DNA of 64,000 bases from Dermatophagoides farinae (GCF_024713945.1 NC_134682.1:5123001-5187000), one strand, 5' to 3'; shown: positions 1 to 11,159, counted from the stretch's first letter. Translations and numbers: made by a program. Notes: generated by a model from the sequence alone, not told the origin.

Positions 1-123
1 ATATCCGATACAACATTGGAAAATATTTTCATTTTGTTCGCAAGAAATCAACAACGAACTCAACAACAACTACAACTACAAAAGATGCAATCAGTCACTA
101 ATAAAGATAATAAGAAGGATTAA
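1..123 (+). CDS. C-terminal end of an ABCA-type ABC transporter (partial)
   Basis: Frame 1 is open from the first base to a TAA at 121-123, giving 40 residues cut off by the window edge. It starts with the short motif SDTTLENIFILFAR. Known of the family: ABCA transporters end their second nucleotide-binding domain with a very similar S.TTL..VF..FA segment, followed by a short polar tail. Here a Gln/Lys/Asn-rich tail follows. The rest of the gene, including Walker motifs, lies outside the window, so this is a family-level call from one short motif. The downstream neighbour ends at 325 on the opposite strand, so the two genes converge. Alternative: another ATPase with a chance match. Confidence 0.55.
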   Translation: MSDTTLENIFILFARNQQRTQQQLQLQKMQSVTNKDNKKD

Positions 124-324
124 TCATGTAAAAATAGTCACACCTGCTGTGGAGATTGTTTCTATTGATATTTTGTTGTTTGTTTGGCGGCAACAAAACA
201 AAAACAAAAAAGTGATATATCATTATTATTATTATTATTATTACCATTACTATTTTGATTAAAAGACAAATTAATGATAATGATGATGATGATGATGCAA
301 ATAATAAATTTTCTTTTTGTATGG

Positions 325-2306
325 TTAATCGATACTTGTTTCTGGTTTCGATACAAGTAAGAATAGTCTATTCTGTATATCTTTATACATTTCATCGACA
401 AAATAACCACCGAATAGTATCAGTGATTCAGGTGTTGCCACTAATGAATAATAATTGAATGCATTTGGTGCCACTGTATAATCCATTGAACGTATGGGAC
501 GAAGTTTTCGTATTCTTCGGTGACTAATCACCTCTGTAATGTCTAGTAGATGTAATTGTAATGTAATTTTTTGTGTTACATTATAATTGCGATTCATTGT
601 TATTGGTGAATATTGTCGTTGATTCTCATTATTCAAACGGTTGGCTGCGTTATTACGATAGATTCGATCTTCATAATAACGTTTATAATAATCCAATTTT
701 TCAATACGACGTTCATGTAAAATTGAACGTTTATCCACTGGATGTACTGGATTCGATGTTGATGTTGTAATCAAAGTATTATTATTCATTGCATTGGCTG
801 GTTGCGATATTATGGGTGGTGCTGGTGGTTGACTGAACATGGCATGTTTTGTTGATTTTGATTCATAAAAATATCGATTTTTCACCGATAAATAAGCCAA
901 TAAACGATTGTTAATGATACAGATATTGCCACATTTGAGATCAGGTTCAACATTTGATAAATCAATGGGTTGCCATTGCCATGGTGTTTGATTATTATCA
1001 TTATTATTATGGTGACCACTGCTACCATTATTATCATTATCATCATCAGCGTCATTAGCGTCATCGGCCATTTGTCGACATTCCAGACAATTTGGCCATT
1101 GTTGACAACGGCCAGTACGTTTTAATAGGGATGCAGAAGGTGATGCTTGTTGTGAATAATTTGATACATGACTTATATACAATATATGATGATCATCCAT
1201 TATGAATGAATTTGGTATGGCACGTGTACGACTACAGAATAATTCTTTAGCTGATTGTAATATCATTGCCGGTGTGGCCATTGGTGGAATGACACGTGCA
1301 GAATTGAATAATAATGCTGTTGGCATAGGTCCTACTGTACGTTGACAACGCCAACAATGTTTTCGTAAATCGAATACAAATAAGGAGGCTGCTGCATCGC
1401 TACCATCGATAGGGCGCTCATTAACGAAGCTATGGCCATTACAAGCAATGATTAGTTCATCACCAACAATTGTTGCCGTGTGATGACAGGATTTCAATTC
1501 GATCGAACCGTTAATCTGGATTAGTGTCCATCGATTTGATTGAATATCGAATAAATGTATTGTTTTGAGAAGACGATCACGATCATCAAATGTTGGTGGC
1601 TGTAGTTTATCGTTGAAAACAATTCCACCAAACAGTACGAGATATTGTTTACGGATTTGGACACCGTTACCATTATTTTCATGACAATTGTATAGAGATA
1701 ATGAGCCAAACAAACGTGGTAGTGGCAAAGTTCCTTCGGCAACAATTCGTGACCAATGTTTGCTTGTCGTATCGAAACGCCAAAGATCATTATACGTAGT
1801 GGTCAATGATACACATCCACCATAAACATACATGTAATTGTCAACATAACAAGCCAGATGATGAAGTCTTGGTGACATTCGTGGAATTGTTCGTAATTTT
1901 TTCGATGAATTTAGATTCAATTCGTATTTGAATTCGGCATTGGCTGCTGTTGATTTCTGCGATTGATGTTGATTACAATATTTGACTTGTTCTTTTACGG
2001 CAACCCATTGCACACGATAATTGGTTAGATTAATGAAAAAATTACGATCCGCTCGTGACAGATATTCTATAAACGGAAACAGGTTTAATCAATTGAATTT
2101 AATGAAGTGATCATAAAGAATTTACCTTGAATTAAAGAATACCAATGACGAGATACAAGTCGAATTTGTAATAATTGATAATAGGTTAATTGACTTAGAA
2201 TAAATTCAATGGCCAACGTTGGTAGATTTTCAATAGTTGTTTGTGACTTGGATTTTTTCGAATCAATAATGATTGAACAAGATTCTCCGGAAGAATTTCC
2301 TCCCAT
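325..2306 (-). CDS. FBXO42: F-box and kelch-repeat protein, FBXO42-like
   Basis: Two exons: 2306-2126 and 2066-325, with a 59 bp GT-AG intron. The splice joins SLIQ to EYLSRADR and gives 640 residues. An F-box lies at about residues 28-60 (LPTLAIEFILSQLTYYQLL, then LVSRHW). Kelch repeats follow from about residue 110, with YVYGG, LVLFGG and late LILFGG strands and W-containing blades. Known of the family: FBXO42 (JFK) has this order and acts as the substrate receptor of an SCF ubiquitin ligase. That function is inferred here. A long Asn/Asp-rich low-complexity insert interrupts the kelch region around the sequence near 1000-1070. The start is the first Met before the F-box. It is divergent from the GON4L-like gene. 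Confidence 0.8.
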
Positions 2307-2613
2307 CTTTTCTTATGTTGCAAATATCATAGCCAATATGAATGTGAATAGATCAAATTATCAGATGCACATGGCTATCCATCGATCCAACTTGCTCAAA
2401 ATTATAATCAGATTTTTTTAGATGGCCAAATTTGAATTCAAAGAATCAATCTCTGTCATGACATATGGTGTGTATGATTTAATTTGTATAATAATTTATC
2501 CTACTCAATACATTGGATACATTGAAATGAATGTACGCATGCGCGCTCTGAGATTGTTTTGTTTTCATTTTTCATGTGGCAAACATTTGAAAAGAAAATT
2601 ACTAGATTCAATA
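2307..2613. promoter_or_regulatory. Shared intergenic region of two divergent genes
   Basis: This 307 bp segment separates the start codons of the F-box/kelch gene (minus) and the GON4L-like gene (plus). It must hold both promoters unless there are distant 5' exons. I see no clear TATA box. Inference from layout only. Confidence 0.4.
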
Positions 2614-5600
2614 ATGGAGTTAGATCCGAATGATGATCTTTATCAACAATTTATCAATTCATTTCAACAAAGTGATTTAGATCGATTATTTGCCGATGAT
2701 GACGATGATCCAAATGACCAGGATTATAATGTATATCAGGATGTCTGTAATATTGATGATTTCAAAGAATTTCTTGATTTTTTCGATGAAACATTCAAAA
2801 ACACACCGGCCACCGATAATGGCAAAGAACCGAGTCAAACAAAACTGATCGACCAAACCAAATCCGACTGTGATAAGCAGCAACATTCATTTTCGAATAA
2901 TCAATTAGAAATTCTTTATCATCAGCTAAGTTTTCACACTCAATTACTTACACAGGATTGGATCCTATCCATTCGTTATGATGATGATGATGATAATAAA
3001 ATCCAAAACGGATATAGGAAAATGCTTGAAGAATTGAATGAATTATCTTTAAAGAATGATAGGAATGTTTTACGATTGATTCGAAATCTTGAACCGGCTA
3101 TTCAACTGATCGAACACGATGGTGATGATATTGTTGAAAAGGAACGTAACTCCAATTTCGGTACAGTATTGACATCTCAGCTAAAATCATTTCTAATCAA
3201 ACATCGTGATATATTCCCATTTGGATGGGCATTACCATCTCGACCTTTTTTATCACGTAACAAATCCACACAGACAATATTCACTGAAGCTGATGATCAT
3301 CTAATTGCATTTGGTTTTGAGAAATTTTTTCTTTCAAATCGTAAATCGACTCGTAATAATTCTGTTTATAAATATATTCATAATAATCTGTTGCCAATTC
3401 ATTCGGAACATTCAATATGTCATCATGTCAAATATTTAAAGCTGATGAAAATTAAAAAAATTAACCAACAATTAATTGACCCACAAAAATATGATAAATG
3501 GTTCACTAATCCAATTGTTTATTATTTTCGGGAAAATAAACTGCTTCCATTTAATCGATATTTTAGCAAAGAAAATTTATCGAATATTTATCATTTATAT
3601 CCATTGCCAGATTGGTATCAGAAATATATGGATAAAGATGATTCAATCAATCCTATACTCTATATTGATGATTCAAGGAAAAATAATAACAATGATCAAC
3701 ATTGTAATGAACAACAGAAAGCCAAATCAACGACGAGTTTATCGCCATCATCATCAAGTAAATATCAAACAATCGTACCTAAACCAGATTCGAATGGTAA
3801 TTTACCAATTTTCGCATTACCTGGCCAACAAACTATATATGCCGATGGCACAATCATACAAAATATTTTGACTAATCAAAGTTATTCATTCCATACAATT
3901 GCCAGTCTAACACCAAAACGAATATATAGAAAATCAAATCATTACAAATCATCAAAGAATGATGAACATTCTATGATTTCTAAGCCATTACAAATCTGTC
4001 CATCAACACAAGAATCCTTGGAAGCGAATTGGCCCGTTGAGAATGATGAAATTATTAGTGATATAGTTCCAAATCAACCAGAAATACCCGCTAGTCGCGC
4101 ATCCCCAAAGATATCGGCGGACGAAAATTGTGACGATTATGCAGAATTCGAAGACATTGAAATTGATGATAACAATAATGATGATGTGGAAATTGATAAA
4201 GTTGATGATGAACACGATCATGCTAAAAATGTTGTCGAAGAAGAAGACGAGGAAGACGATGAAGAAGAAATCGAAGATGAAGATGTTGACGATGATGGTG
4301 ATGATGAAGAAGATTTGATGGCATTAATGGAGGCCAGTTGGACAACTGTTGCCAATAGTCAACATGGTAAACAACCACAACAACGATCACACCAAGATCA
4401 AGATGATGTTGGACGTATTAATCGACGAAAATCCGAATTATTAGCTTTGCAACGGGAATCATCCCGATATATTATTGAACATTCGACCGGTGGTGCATCA
4501 TCGAACATCGATTCGATTAATGATCGTCTAATCAGCTATTATCTAAAACGTAGTCGTAAATTACTTGTATATGATGAAGATTATTTCCGATTCTTGGAAT
4601 TAATTTCCAATTTCAATGATCAACCGTATTCACATGAAAAAATGTATAATCAACTTCGTGAATTTCTTTTCGAAATTCGTTGTAAATATGCTGAACAACA
4701 TGCTGACAATGCTGTCCTCAGACAACAAGTTCTCGATGGTTTCGATGAATTAATCGAATTATTACTGTTGTTGGTGTTGTTCTCTATCGATCGATCTGAT
4801 AGCAATCACTATTTGATGAATAATCGATCAACATTTGAATATCTACATTGGCAACGAACCTTGGAATTTTTCCGTAAACTTGAACTATATCTATCATTCG
4901 TCTATGATGGCCATCCAAATCAACAACAAAATTGTGTGCAGAAAATGATCCGTTTATTAAATCAATCATTGTCACAACATAAACATACATCCAGTGAACA
5001 ACGAACAAAAATCAAAACATCTGTATCGAAAATTCTCAGTAATCATCCGCTTTTAATGAAAGAATTTTCCTCGCTATTCCTAGAAGATTCACCATCCGAT
5101 CATCTTTATAGTGATGCTGAAGATTTTGATGAATTCACCATTCCAACCGATATTGAAATGGACACGGATGTTGTTGTCGTTGTTGATGATGATGAACTTT
5201 CTATTGAAAATTGTACGATTCCAATCGATCCGAATGATTCGAAATATGGTACGAATGAATGTCCATGTAGGGAATGTCATCATCAAACGACCGAAACAAC
5301 GACAACAACAGCAGCCAACAATCATTGTACAATGTGTTCGATTCGATTCATTTCTGGTCGGATCTATCTGCCACAAATATCAACGAATTCGAAACGTCTA
5401 CAATTAGTTGAGTACGTTCATCAACGACATCAACAACAGTCATCATCTTCTCCATTACGAACAAATAAATTGGATTGGAACAAACTGACAGTACAAACAC
5501 CGGCTTGGACATTGGAAGAGGATCGAATATTATTACAAACCTGTAGATCAATGATTGTCGATTTTAATATAACCAAATTGACAGAAAGTATCATTGATCG

Positions 5601-5703
5601 TTTGGCCATTAAATTAGCAAATGAAAATGTTTTCAATCAAAAACGAACTTTCACAGATATTGCAGAACGACTGAGACATTTGATTGAAATTCTTACTTGT
5701 TGA
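2614..5703 (+). CDS. GON4L: GON4L / muscle-wasted (mute) family chromatin protein
   Basis: Single exon, 1029 residues from the Met beginning MELDPNDDLYQQF. The frame is open further upstream to 2422, but those 64 residues are hydrophobic and unlike the family, so I treat them as 5' UTR. Visible in order: a Gln/Ser-rich N-terminal half; a very acidic block at about 500-570 ending in EEDLMALMEAS; a PAH-like helical segment at about 650-720; a Cys/His cluster (CPCREC..H, then C..C) at about 880-905; and a C-terminal SANT/Myb-like segment starting PAWTLEEDRILLQTC. Known of the family: GON4L proteins carry PAH repeats and a SANT domain and act in transcriptional repression and histone-locus control. 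The 3' end abuts the convergent FASTKD gene, with 46 bp between stops. Confidence 0.8.
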   Translation: MELDPNDDLYQQFINSFQQSDLDRLFADDDDDPNDQDYNVYQDVCNIDDFKEFLDFFDETFKNTPATDNGKEPSQTKLIDQTKSDCDKQQHSFSNNQLEILYHQLSFHTQLLTQDWILSIRYDDDDDNKIQNGYRKMLEELNELSLKNDRNVLRLIRNLEPAIQLIEHDGDDIVEKERNSNFGTVLTSQLKSFLIKHRDIFPFGWALPSRPFLSRNKSTQTIFTEADDHLIAFGFEKFFLSNRKSTRNNSVYKYIHNNLLPIHSEHSICHHVKYLKLMKIKKINQQLIDPQKYDKWFTNPIVYYFRENKLLPFNRYFSKENLSNIYHLYPLPDWYQKYMDKDDSINPILYIDDSRKNNNNDQHCNEQQKAKSTTSLSPSSSSKYQTIVPKPDSNGNLPIFALPGQQTIYADGTIIQNILTNQSYSFHTIASLTPKRIYRKSNHYKSSKNDEHSMISKPLQICPSTQESLEANWPVENDEIISDIVPNQPEIPASRASPKISADENCDDYAEFEDIEIDDNNNDDVEIDKVDDEHDHAKNVVEEEDEEDDEEEIEDEDVDDDGDDEEDLMALMEASWTTVANSQHGKQPQQRSHQDQDDVGRINRRKSELLALQRESSRYIIEHSTGGASSNIDSINDRLISYYLKRSRKLLVYDEDYFRFLELISNFNDQPYSHEKMYNQLREFLFEIRCKYAEQHADNAVLRQQVLDGFDELIELLLLLVLFSIDRSDSNHYLMNNRSTFEYLHWQRTLEFFRKLELYLSFVYDGHPNQQQNCVQKMIRLLNQSLSQHKHTSSEQRTKIKTSVSKILSNHPLLMKEFSSLFLEDSPSDHLYSDAEDFDEFTIPTDIEMDTDVVVVVDDDELSIENCTIPIDPNDSKYGTNECPCRECHHQTTETTTTTAANNHCTMCSIRFISGRIYLPQISTNSKRLQLVEYVHQRHQQQSSSSPLRTNKLDWNKLTVQTPAWTLEEDRILLQTCRSMIVDFNITKLTESIIDRLAIKLANENVFNQKRTFTDIAERLRHLIEILTC

Positions 5704-5749
5704 TTGATTTTGATTTTGATTTGATAATTTGATGATTATGTTATGTTTA

Positions 5750-7759
5750 TTAACCTTTTTTACTTTGAATAAATTTTTGCACTTTAAATAATAAAAGCGA
5801 AAGCGATTGTATTTTTGCATTTGAATATATTGTATTATTTTCATCATCATCATGATGGATGAAATATTGACGAAATTCACGATGTTCAACTGGTATGATA
5901 CGAAATCCAAGATCTTCGAGCAACGATTTATTTAAATGTATCGTTCCACGTAATGATGATCCAACCGTATAATCTTTTTCCATCAATGGTAGAATGGCAT
6001 AACTACCGTGGAAAAATTTTCGCTTCAAATAATCAGCTCGATATGGTATGCTATCGACAAACGGACAAAATGTTCGATCATCATTCAATTTTGAAATGAA
6101 ATTTGATTTGTTCAAAATGACCGGGAATGGATATGTAATGAATGGTAATAGATACATTAGCTGTACGTTTCGACCATCGCATTGTTGTTGGCGAAGTGAT
6201 TCATAAATGAATTGAATGAAACGACCTTTTTGTGTGTGAAGATTATCGAATAAATAGGCTAATGATGATTGAAATTGTTCAATTTGTTTTTCATCCAATA
6301 ATGGTTTGCGATTTCGTAGTCTCATTATGCTATCTAATGTTAGCAATTGAGTACTAAGAATCATTTTTGATGACGCAATTGAATCTTGAATTTGTTGTTG
6401 ATTGACACACCGGCCAAGCAATTGTTTCGGTTCATAACCCATCATAAACAGTGAAAGGAGAATATTGTACGTACAATTGGGATATAAACGACTCTCATCA
6501 TTGTTGCATAGATATTGTTCTAAACGTCGTAATTGTCCAACCGGACATTGGAATCGTACATTAGCCAAACAGAATAGTATCCGTTCAATATCTTTGATAC
6601 GAAATATAGAAAGATTAGCCATCATTCTGGCAAATATTTGACGAAATAATTTTCTATCAATTATCAATATCGAATTGAGCATTAGTATTAGATGGGTTAA
6701 ACATATTTCCGAATCAAAAAAATTCGATGGATGATTACCCAATATTTCGACAAAACGGTTCAATTGTGTTCGTAATTTTTGTCGATTAAATTCGATTGTT
6801 TCAAGAGAAAAACGTATAATTTTCAATATGGATACAATCGATATTGTCGAACGTATTGGATAAAATTGTAATAATTGTTCAGTACATGATTCAATATAGC
6901 TACGAAGTAATTCTAAAGGCATTCGTGTTTGAGTTTTGAAAAAACCCACTCCAATTAATGATAGTTCATCTACCGTCAATTCGTTGTTTTCGTTTAGAAA
7001 TAAATGAATCTTTTCAATCATCGTACGTCTTTGCAAGGCAGTGATTGAATTTCTTGCCAAATTTGCCTGAAACATCAGATATAAGACCATCGATTTATCC
7101 AATTGCTGTTCGGCTAATAATTTCTTCATCAAACTTTTATTAAAACAAACATTTTGTCCGAGACCAAGTTCAAACCAGAGACTCGAGATGAGCATATATT
7201 TGGATTTGTTCGCAGACCAATCTTGTTCGATTCGATTGGTTAATAATGAATCTAAATGTTGCCAAATACGACTGAATGGCGAATCGAGAAAGGCCTTATT
7301 CCATTCATCTTCTTTTGTGAACACAGGCAGATTATGGTACAACGATTTCATCAGATTGATTATTTGTTCAATGTTCAGTGCCAAAATTTTTGCGTTAATA
7401 TCATCAACACCATTTTCGTCCGAACTGAAAAAACGGTTCAAATCACATTTAAACGTCGAGATATCATTATTATGGTCATGATCAGCAAAAGGTATCGATA
7501 ATTTTATCACATGATAAGCGAATATGTTTTCATATTGAATGAATTTCATATTGCTAGGTCTTTGCTGACTGATTCGATTGGTAAAGATATTCTTTTCGAG
7601 TGTCTCAAAATATTTGGACCAACTTGTTGGTTTTCCGTAATGTTTATATCGGCCAATCATCAAAATGAACGACGATTTCCATGATGGTGGATACAATAAT
7701 CTTCGATGAAAACATCGTACAATCATTGATGGACGCGAGAAAGAACAATGAAAATTCAA
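5750..7759 (-). CDS. FAST-kinase-domain (FASTKD) family mitochondrial RNA-binding protein
   Basis: One uninterrupted ORF of 669 residues. The N-terminus is basic and poor in acidic residues for about 40 residues (SRPSMIVRCFHRRLLYPP), compatible with a mitochondrial targeting sequence. The body is all-helical and Leu-rich, as in FAST_1/FAST_2 regions. Near the C-terminus the pattern LNKSLLEDLGFRIIPVEHRE followed by a helix ending LLLFKVQKF matches the RAP-domain layout (substrate-like strand, 'LG.R...IP..E', helix). Known of the family: FASTKD1-5 and TBRG4 bind and process mitochondrial mRNAs. I cannot say which paralogue this is. It is convergent with the GON4L-like gene, and its 5' side faces the transposon island. 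Confidence 0.62.
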   Translation of the reverse strand: MNFHCSFSRPSMIVRCFHRRLLYPPSWKSSFILMIGRYKHYGKPTSWSKYFETLEKNIFTNRISQQRPSNMKFIQYENIFAYHVIKLSIPFADHDHNNDISTFKCDLNRFFSSDENGVDDINAKILALNIEQIINLMKSLYHNLPVFTKEDEWNKAFLDSPFSRIWQHLDSLLTNRIEQDWSANKSKYMLISSLWFELGLGQNVCFNKSLMKKLLAEQQLDKSMVLYLMFQANLARNSITALQRRTMIEKIHLFLNENNELTVDELSLIGVGFFKTQTRMPLELLRSYIESCTEQLLQFYPIRSTISIVSILKIIRFSLETIEFNRQKLRTQLNRFVEILGNHPSNFFDSEICLTHLILMLNSILIIDRKLFRQIFARMMANLSIFRIKDIERILFCLANVRFQCPVGQLRRLEQYLCNNDESRLYPNCTYNILLSLFMMGYEPKQLLGRCVNQQQIQDSIASSKMILSTQLLTLDSIMRLRNRKPLLDEKQIEQFQSSLAYLFDNLHTQKGRFIQFIYESLRQQQCDGRNVQLMYLLPFITYPFPVILNKSNFISKLNDDRTFCPFVDSIPYRADYLKRKFFHGSYAILPLMEKDYTVGSSLRGTIHLNKSLLEDLGFRIIPVEHREFRQYFIHHDDDENNTIYSNAKIQSLSLLLFKVQKFIQSKKG

Positions 7760-7826
7760 AAATGAATAATTTGAAAATTTAAAAAATCGAAATCGAATGC
7801 ATGTGTTTACACAGAAAAAAAAGTGT

Positions 7827-7990
7827 GGAGACTAGTCTCCAAATTTGGAGGGAAAAATCTGCAAATTTGGAGACCTGACTCCAAAAATGAAGAGAAGTGG
7901 AGACTGGTCTCCATTATTGAAGAGTGATCGCCAAATTTGGAGACCAAAAACATCAAATTTGGAGACTGGTCTTCAATATTGAAGATTCGT
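7827..7990. repeat. Left subterminal array of GGAGAC-type palindromic modules
   Basis: Perfect palindrome GGAGACTAGTCTCC at 7827-7840, an imperfect copy GGAGACTGGTCTCC at 7899-7912, and several half-modules (TTTGGAGAC, GTCTTCAAT) to about 7990. The same module appears in inverted orientation near 11189 and 11235. Confidence 0.8.
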
Positions 7991-8012
7991 CTTCAATGAT
8001 TGATAAATTTCG

Positions 8013-8186
8013 ATTGTTTTTCGATTGTTAGTTAAAAATTGTAAATTTAATTGGATTTTTACAAAAATAAATTCATAACTTAGAAGAAACAATTCACTAA
8101 AAATTGTTTTTCAATTGTTCGTTAAAAATTTTAAATTTAATTGGATTTTTACAAAGATATAACTTAGGAGAAACAATTCACTAAAA
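8013..8186. repeat. Two-copy tandem repeat, about 90 bp unit
   Basis: Copy 1 (8013-8102) and copy 2 (8103-8186) share ATTGTTTTTC.ATTGTT, TAAATTTAATTGGATTTTT and GAAACAATTCACTAAAA. Copy 2 lacks about 6 bp. It lies inside the transposon-like element. Confidence 0.8.
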
Positions 8187-8660
8187 CGATGATGATATCG
8201 ATAATGATCAAGATGGTCATCCAATTCAACAATCAATGGCTACAAAAATGGCCATCATGAATCGTCATCAGCCTGCTATAATGATTGATTCATCATCATC
8301 AATTCTTTTATAAAACGATTCACCAAATATGATGATAATTTCACCACAATTACAACATCATAATTTTCAACACCATTAACAACAACAACGGAATATTGTA
8401 CATGTGCCACCAAGTTTTTTAATCTGTAATCAAACATCCATGAATGCAAATATTCCACCACCATCATATCATTGAGATAATCAAACTATTGAAGTTAACA
8501 TGTCAGCAAAATCTGAATTGAACTCGAATTGAATAATCAAATATATGCAGATTGACAATAGTAGTAACGTTATTGTTTTTGAATTTAATTTTGTGACGAG
8601 AATATCATTCAACTTTGATTAAATTTTGTTGGTCATTATTTCGGTCGCATAAAAATCAAA

Positions 8661-9198
8661 CATTTTTCAGAATTGATATATTTTTTTCACTGAGTACCAT
8701 CTCATTCTGGTATTATTGGCAATGAATTGGCTGACCAATATATAAAAGATGCGACAAATTTTTCTTATTTTTCTTACAATCTTCGTCCAATTTCTTTGGC
8801 TTAATATCTTTTGAAAAATATCATGATTTATAATATAAGATGGATAATGAGTGAAGATGGCAAAGTTACTAAAAAAATTTTCCATCTGTATATGATCGTA
8901 AAATAATTCTTATTGATCTACATTTTGTATTCCCTCAGTTTTTATCGGGACAAGGAAAATTCAATGTTTACCTGCATATAATTGGTTATCGTTATAAGTC
9001 GTCTTGTTTTTGTGGTAATACTGGTCCAAGATTTGTTGCTGAACGAACTTTAATTGAAAATCAATGTTGTGTAAATCTACATAAAGAGAATTTATGTATT
9101 TGGCTATAATTCTTTAAATATGATTTTAAAAATTTATAATTTATTTTCTTCCCCCATCTTTGAGGTACAGGGGTTTTTATTGAATAAATAAATAAATA
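8661..9198 (+). pseudogene. 3' end of a dead non-LTR retrotransposon (RNase H and C-terminal zinc-knuckle region)
   Basis: Translation from 8661 gives an RNase H-like motif, VPSHSGIIGNELADQYIK, in which the usual leading Trp is a TGA stop (8691-8693). More stops and a frameshift follow. Another frame then reads FLSGQGKFNVYLHIIGY and a CFCGN motif. This is the familiar 'LSGHG.F..YL.....S..C.CG' tail of Jockey/I-like LINE ORF2 proteins, ending at a TAA at 9107-9109. An AATAAATAAATAAA tail at 9183-9197 fits a LINE 3' end. It is 5'-truncated and inactive. Confidence 0.75.
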
Positions 9199-9573
9199 GC
9201 TCGACTTTGAATGAAATTACAGTCCATCAATCAATCAATCCTGACAAATTGACACCAATTTATCAAACAGTGGTGAAAATTCTTTGGCTCAAATCACTAA
9301 TCATCAACATGTGATAAAGGTCAATTTTTACGTTCCATTGAAATTACATCATAATTTTTTTCACCAATTATGTAGCTGATATGATAATATCTATCATATA
9401 AGTTGATTTTTTATTCATTTTTCATGCTAAATCTATGGCAAAAACAATGCATTCATTTTGCCGCCTAAAATTCTAAAGTCCAACTAATGAGCAACTGCGC
9501 ATAGTCATATAGATGTAACTATTTTCAATGCAAATTCTGCGCGCTTCTTTTCCCCTTCTATTCCCATACAAAT

Positions 9574-10950
9574 TTGAATTTGACCGTTGAAAAAATCGAA
9601 CAAAACTCAACGATTGTCAAAGACGGTTGTCCTCATTCGACTTTGCGCTATGTTCGTGATCATGTCGTGGTATTTTTTTCATTTTTCTCTATTTTAATCT
9701 TCGTTTTTTGCAGTAAATTTTGGAACAAAGAATTTAATCGATTCAAGATTATCTTTGTTCAAAGTTATTGTGGTCTAAGATCAAAAATTGGCCACGAAAT
9801 CGATGAAGATCGTTTGGTTTGGTCATCATGTAATCATGATTCAAGTTGGCGAACAAATCCAATTTTCGATGACTTTCAAATGTATTTATGACATTTTGTT
9901 TTTCATCAAATTGTATTCAATCAAATCCTTTTCAAGTTTTCTTTTTCAGAGTCCATTATACTTGATGTATAATAATTGGAATTCGGATTAATATATGAAA
10001 ACATGGTCAATGAGGTAATTTACATTTTGCCTTAGATTGAAAATGCTAACAATTTTCCTTGTCTTTTGAAGCATAAAATTTTCATTGATGATCAATGATC
10101 ATCATTAGACATAAAATTGGTGCCGTCTTTATAAAAACGATCATGGTAATGATGCCGAACATTGCAAATTTATTGGTGGATATCTGGTCATCATCAGGTA
10201 ACTTTCTAATTTCGCTATCAATGATTCTAACACTTAAATTTCTCAAAGGCCTGCATTGAATTGAATTGTTGGAGCAACTTATTCGGTAAGTCGACATATT
10301 CATTCTTCATATCTAATAAAGATTGGTCTATCTTTTTTTATTAGGTTTGTTCCTGAAATTTTACAATCATCAAATTGAAATTCGATTGATGATTATGTTC
10401 GAGATCAATTCGACGGTTCCATTGTTCATCAGCATTCAATTCAAGAATAGTTTGGCCATGTTCAACACATGATAACAGGTTAGGCTAGGGTTAGATTAGG
10501 CTTAGGAACATGATCTGAGCTATTTCCTATTGAATTTGATGCTGATTGAATCTTTGGAATCAATGAAGCGATCGAAAACATGATTATAAGTCGAAGATTC
10601 ATGGGATGGAACACATACTTGAAAATGATCATGGTAAGCAAATGAATAGATTAATTGAACAAGCAACTAATATTTATCTTCACTTAGGATCGCCGGCGAA
10701 CAATTTGGAAATTGAATTTCGAACCATGGATAGAATTTGGACATTGTCTTGAAACATGGACATCGAATATTGGACCTATTTCAAATGATCATGGTAAGCA
10801 AATGAATAGATTAATTGAACAAACAACTAATATTTATCTTCACTTAGGATCGCCGGCGAACAATTTGGAAATTGATTCTCGAACCACGGATAAAATTTGA
10901 ACATTGTCTTGGAACATGGACAGCGAATTATGGATCTATTTCAAACGGGA
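9574..10950 (+). pseudogene. Intron-bearing decayed gene relic inside the element (unrecognised)
   Basis: I do not recognise a protein family. There is an open stretch from 9574 to 9891 (105 residues, no ATG start), followed by several intron-like units on the plus strand. Two examples are a GTAAGT...TTTTTATTAG segment around 10286-10345 and a 54 bp GTAAG...CACTTAG segment that occurs twice, at about 10633 and 10793. Open pieces between them are interrupted by stops. Likely the remains of the element's own gene or of a captured host gene. Confidence 0.35.
10631..10950. repeat. Exact-period 160 bp tandem duplication
   Basis: 10631-10790 and 10791-10950 align without gaps in phase. Both begin ATGGTAAGCAAATGAATAG, share CACTTAGGATCGCCGGCGAA and differ at scattered positions. 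Each copy contains an intron-like GTAAG...TTAG unit plus the following exon-like segment. Confidence 0.85.
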
Positions 10951-11159
10951 CAATTAACGTTGTATGGCGCAATTGGGATGTGAAATATGGATGTATTTTA
11001 TTATTTCCAATTTTTATTAAATTAATATTTCAATAAAATCAATTAAATTTCAATATATATGGATTAAATTAATATGGGGGGTAAAGGGAATAAAAGGGGG
11101 TCAAAATTGCTGCAACAATCGTGATGAACGACACTATCGATAGTCAAATCGTTTAGTCG

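Noticed and set aside
2422-2613. 64-residue N-terminal extension of the GON4L-like ORF
   Set aside because: Hydrophobic and unlike the family, overlaps the divergent promoter; the Met at 2614 begins the acidic family-like sequence.
9574-9891. 105-residue ORF in the transposon island as a gene
   Set aside because: Begins with a non-ATG codon, no recognised domain, and sits among decayed sequence; kept only as part of a relic.
10478-10505. TTAGG-like repeats resembling arthropod telomeric DNA
   Set aside because: Only a few degenerate units (ttaggctagggttagattaggctta), far from an array; probably chance or transposon sequence.
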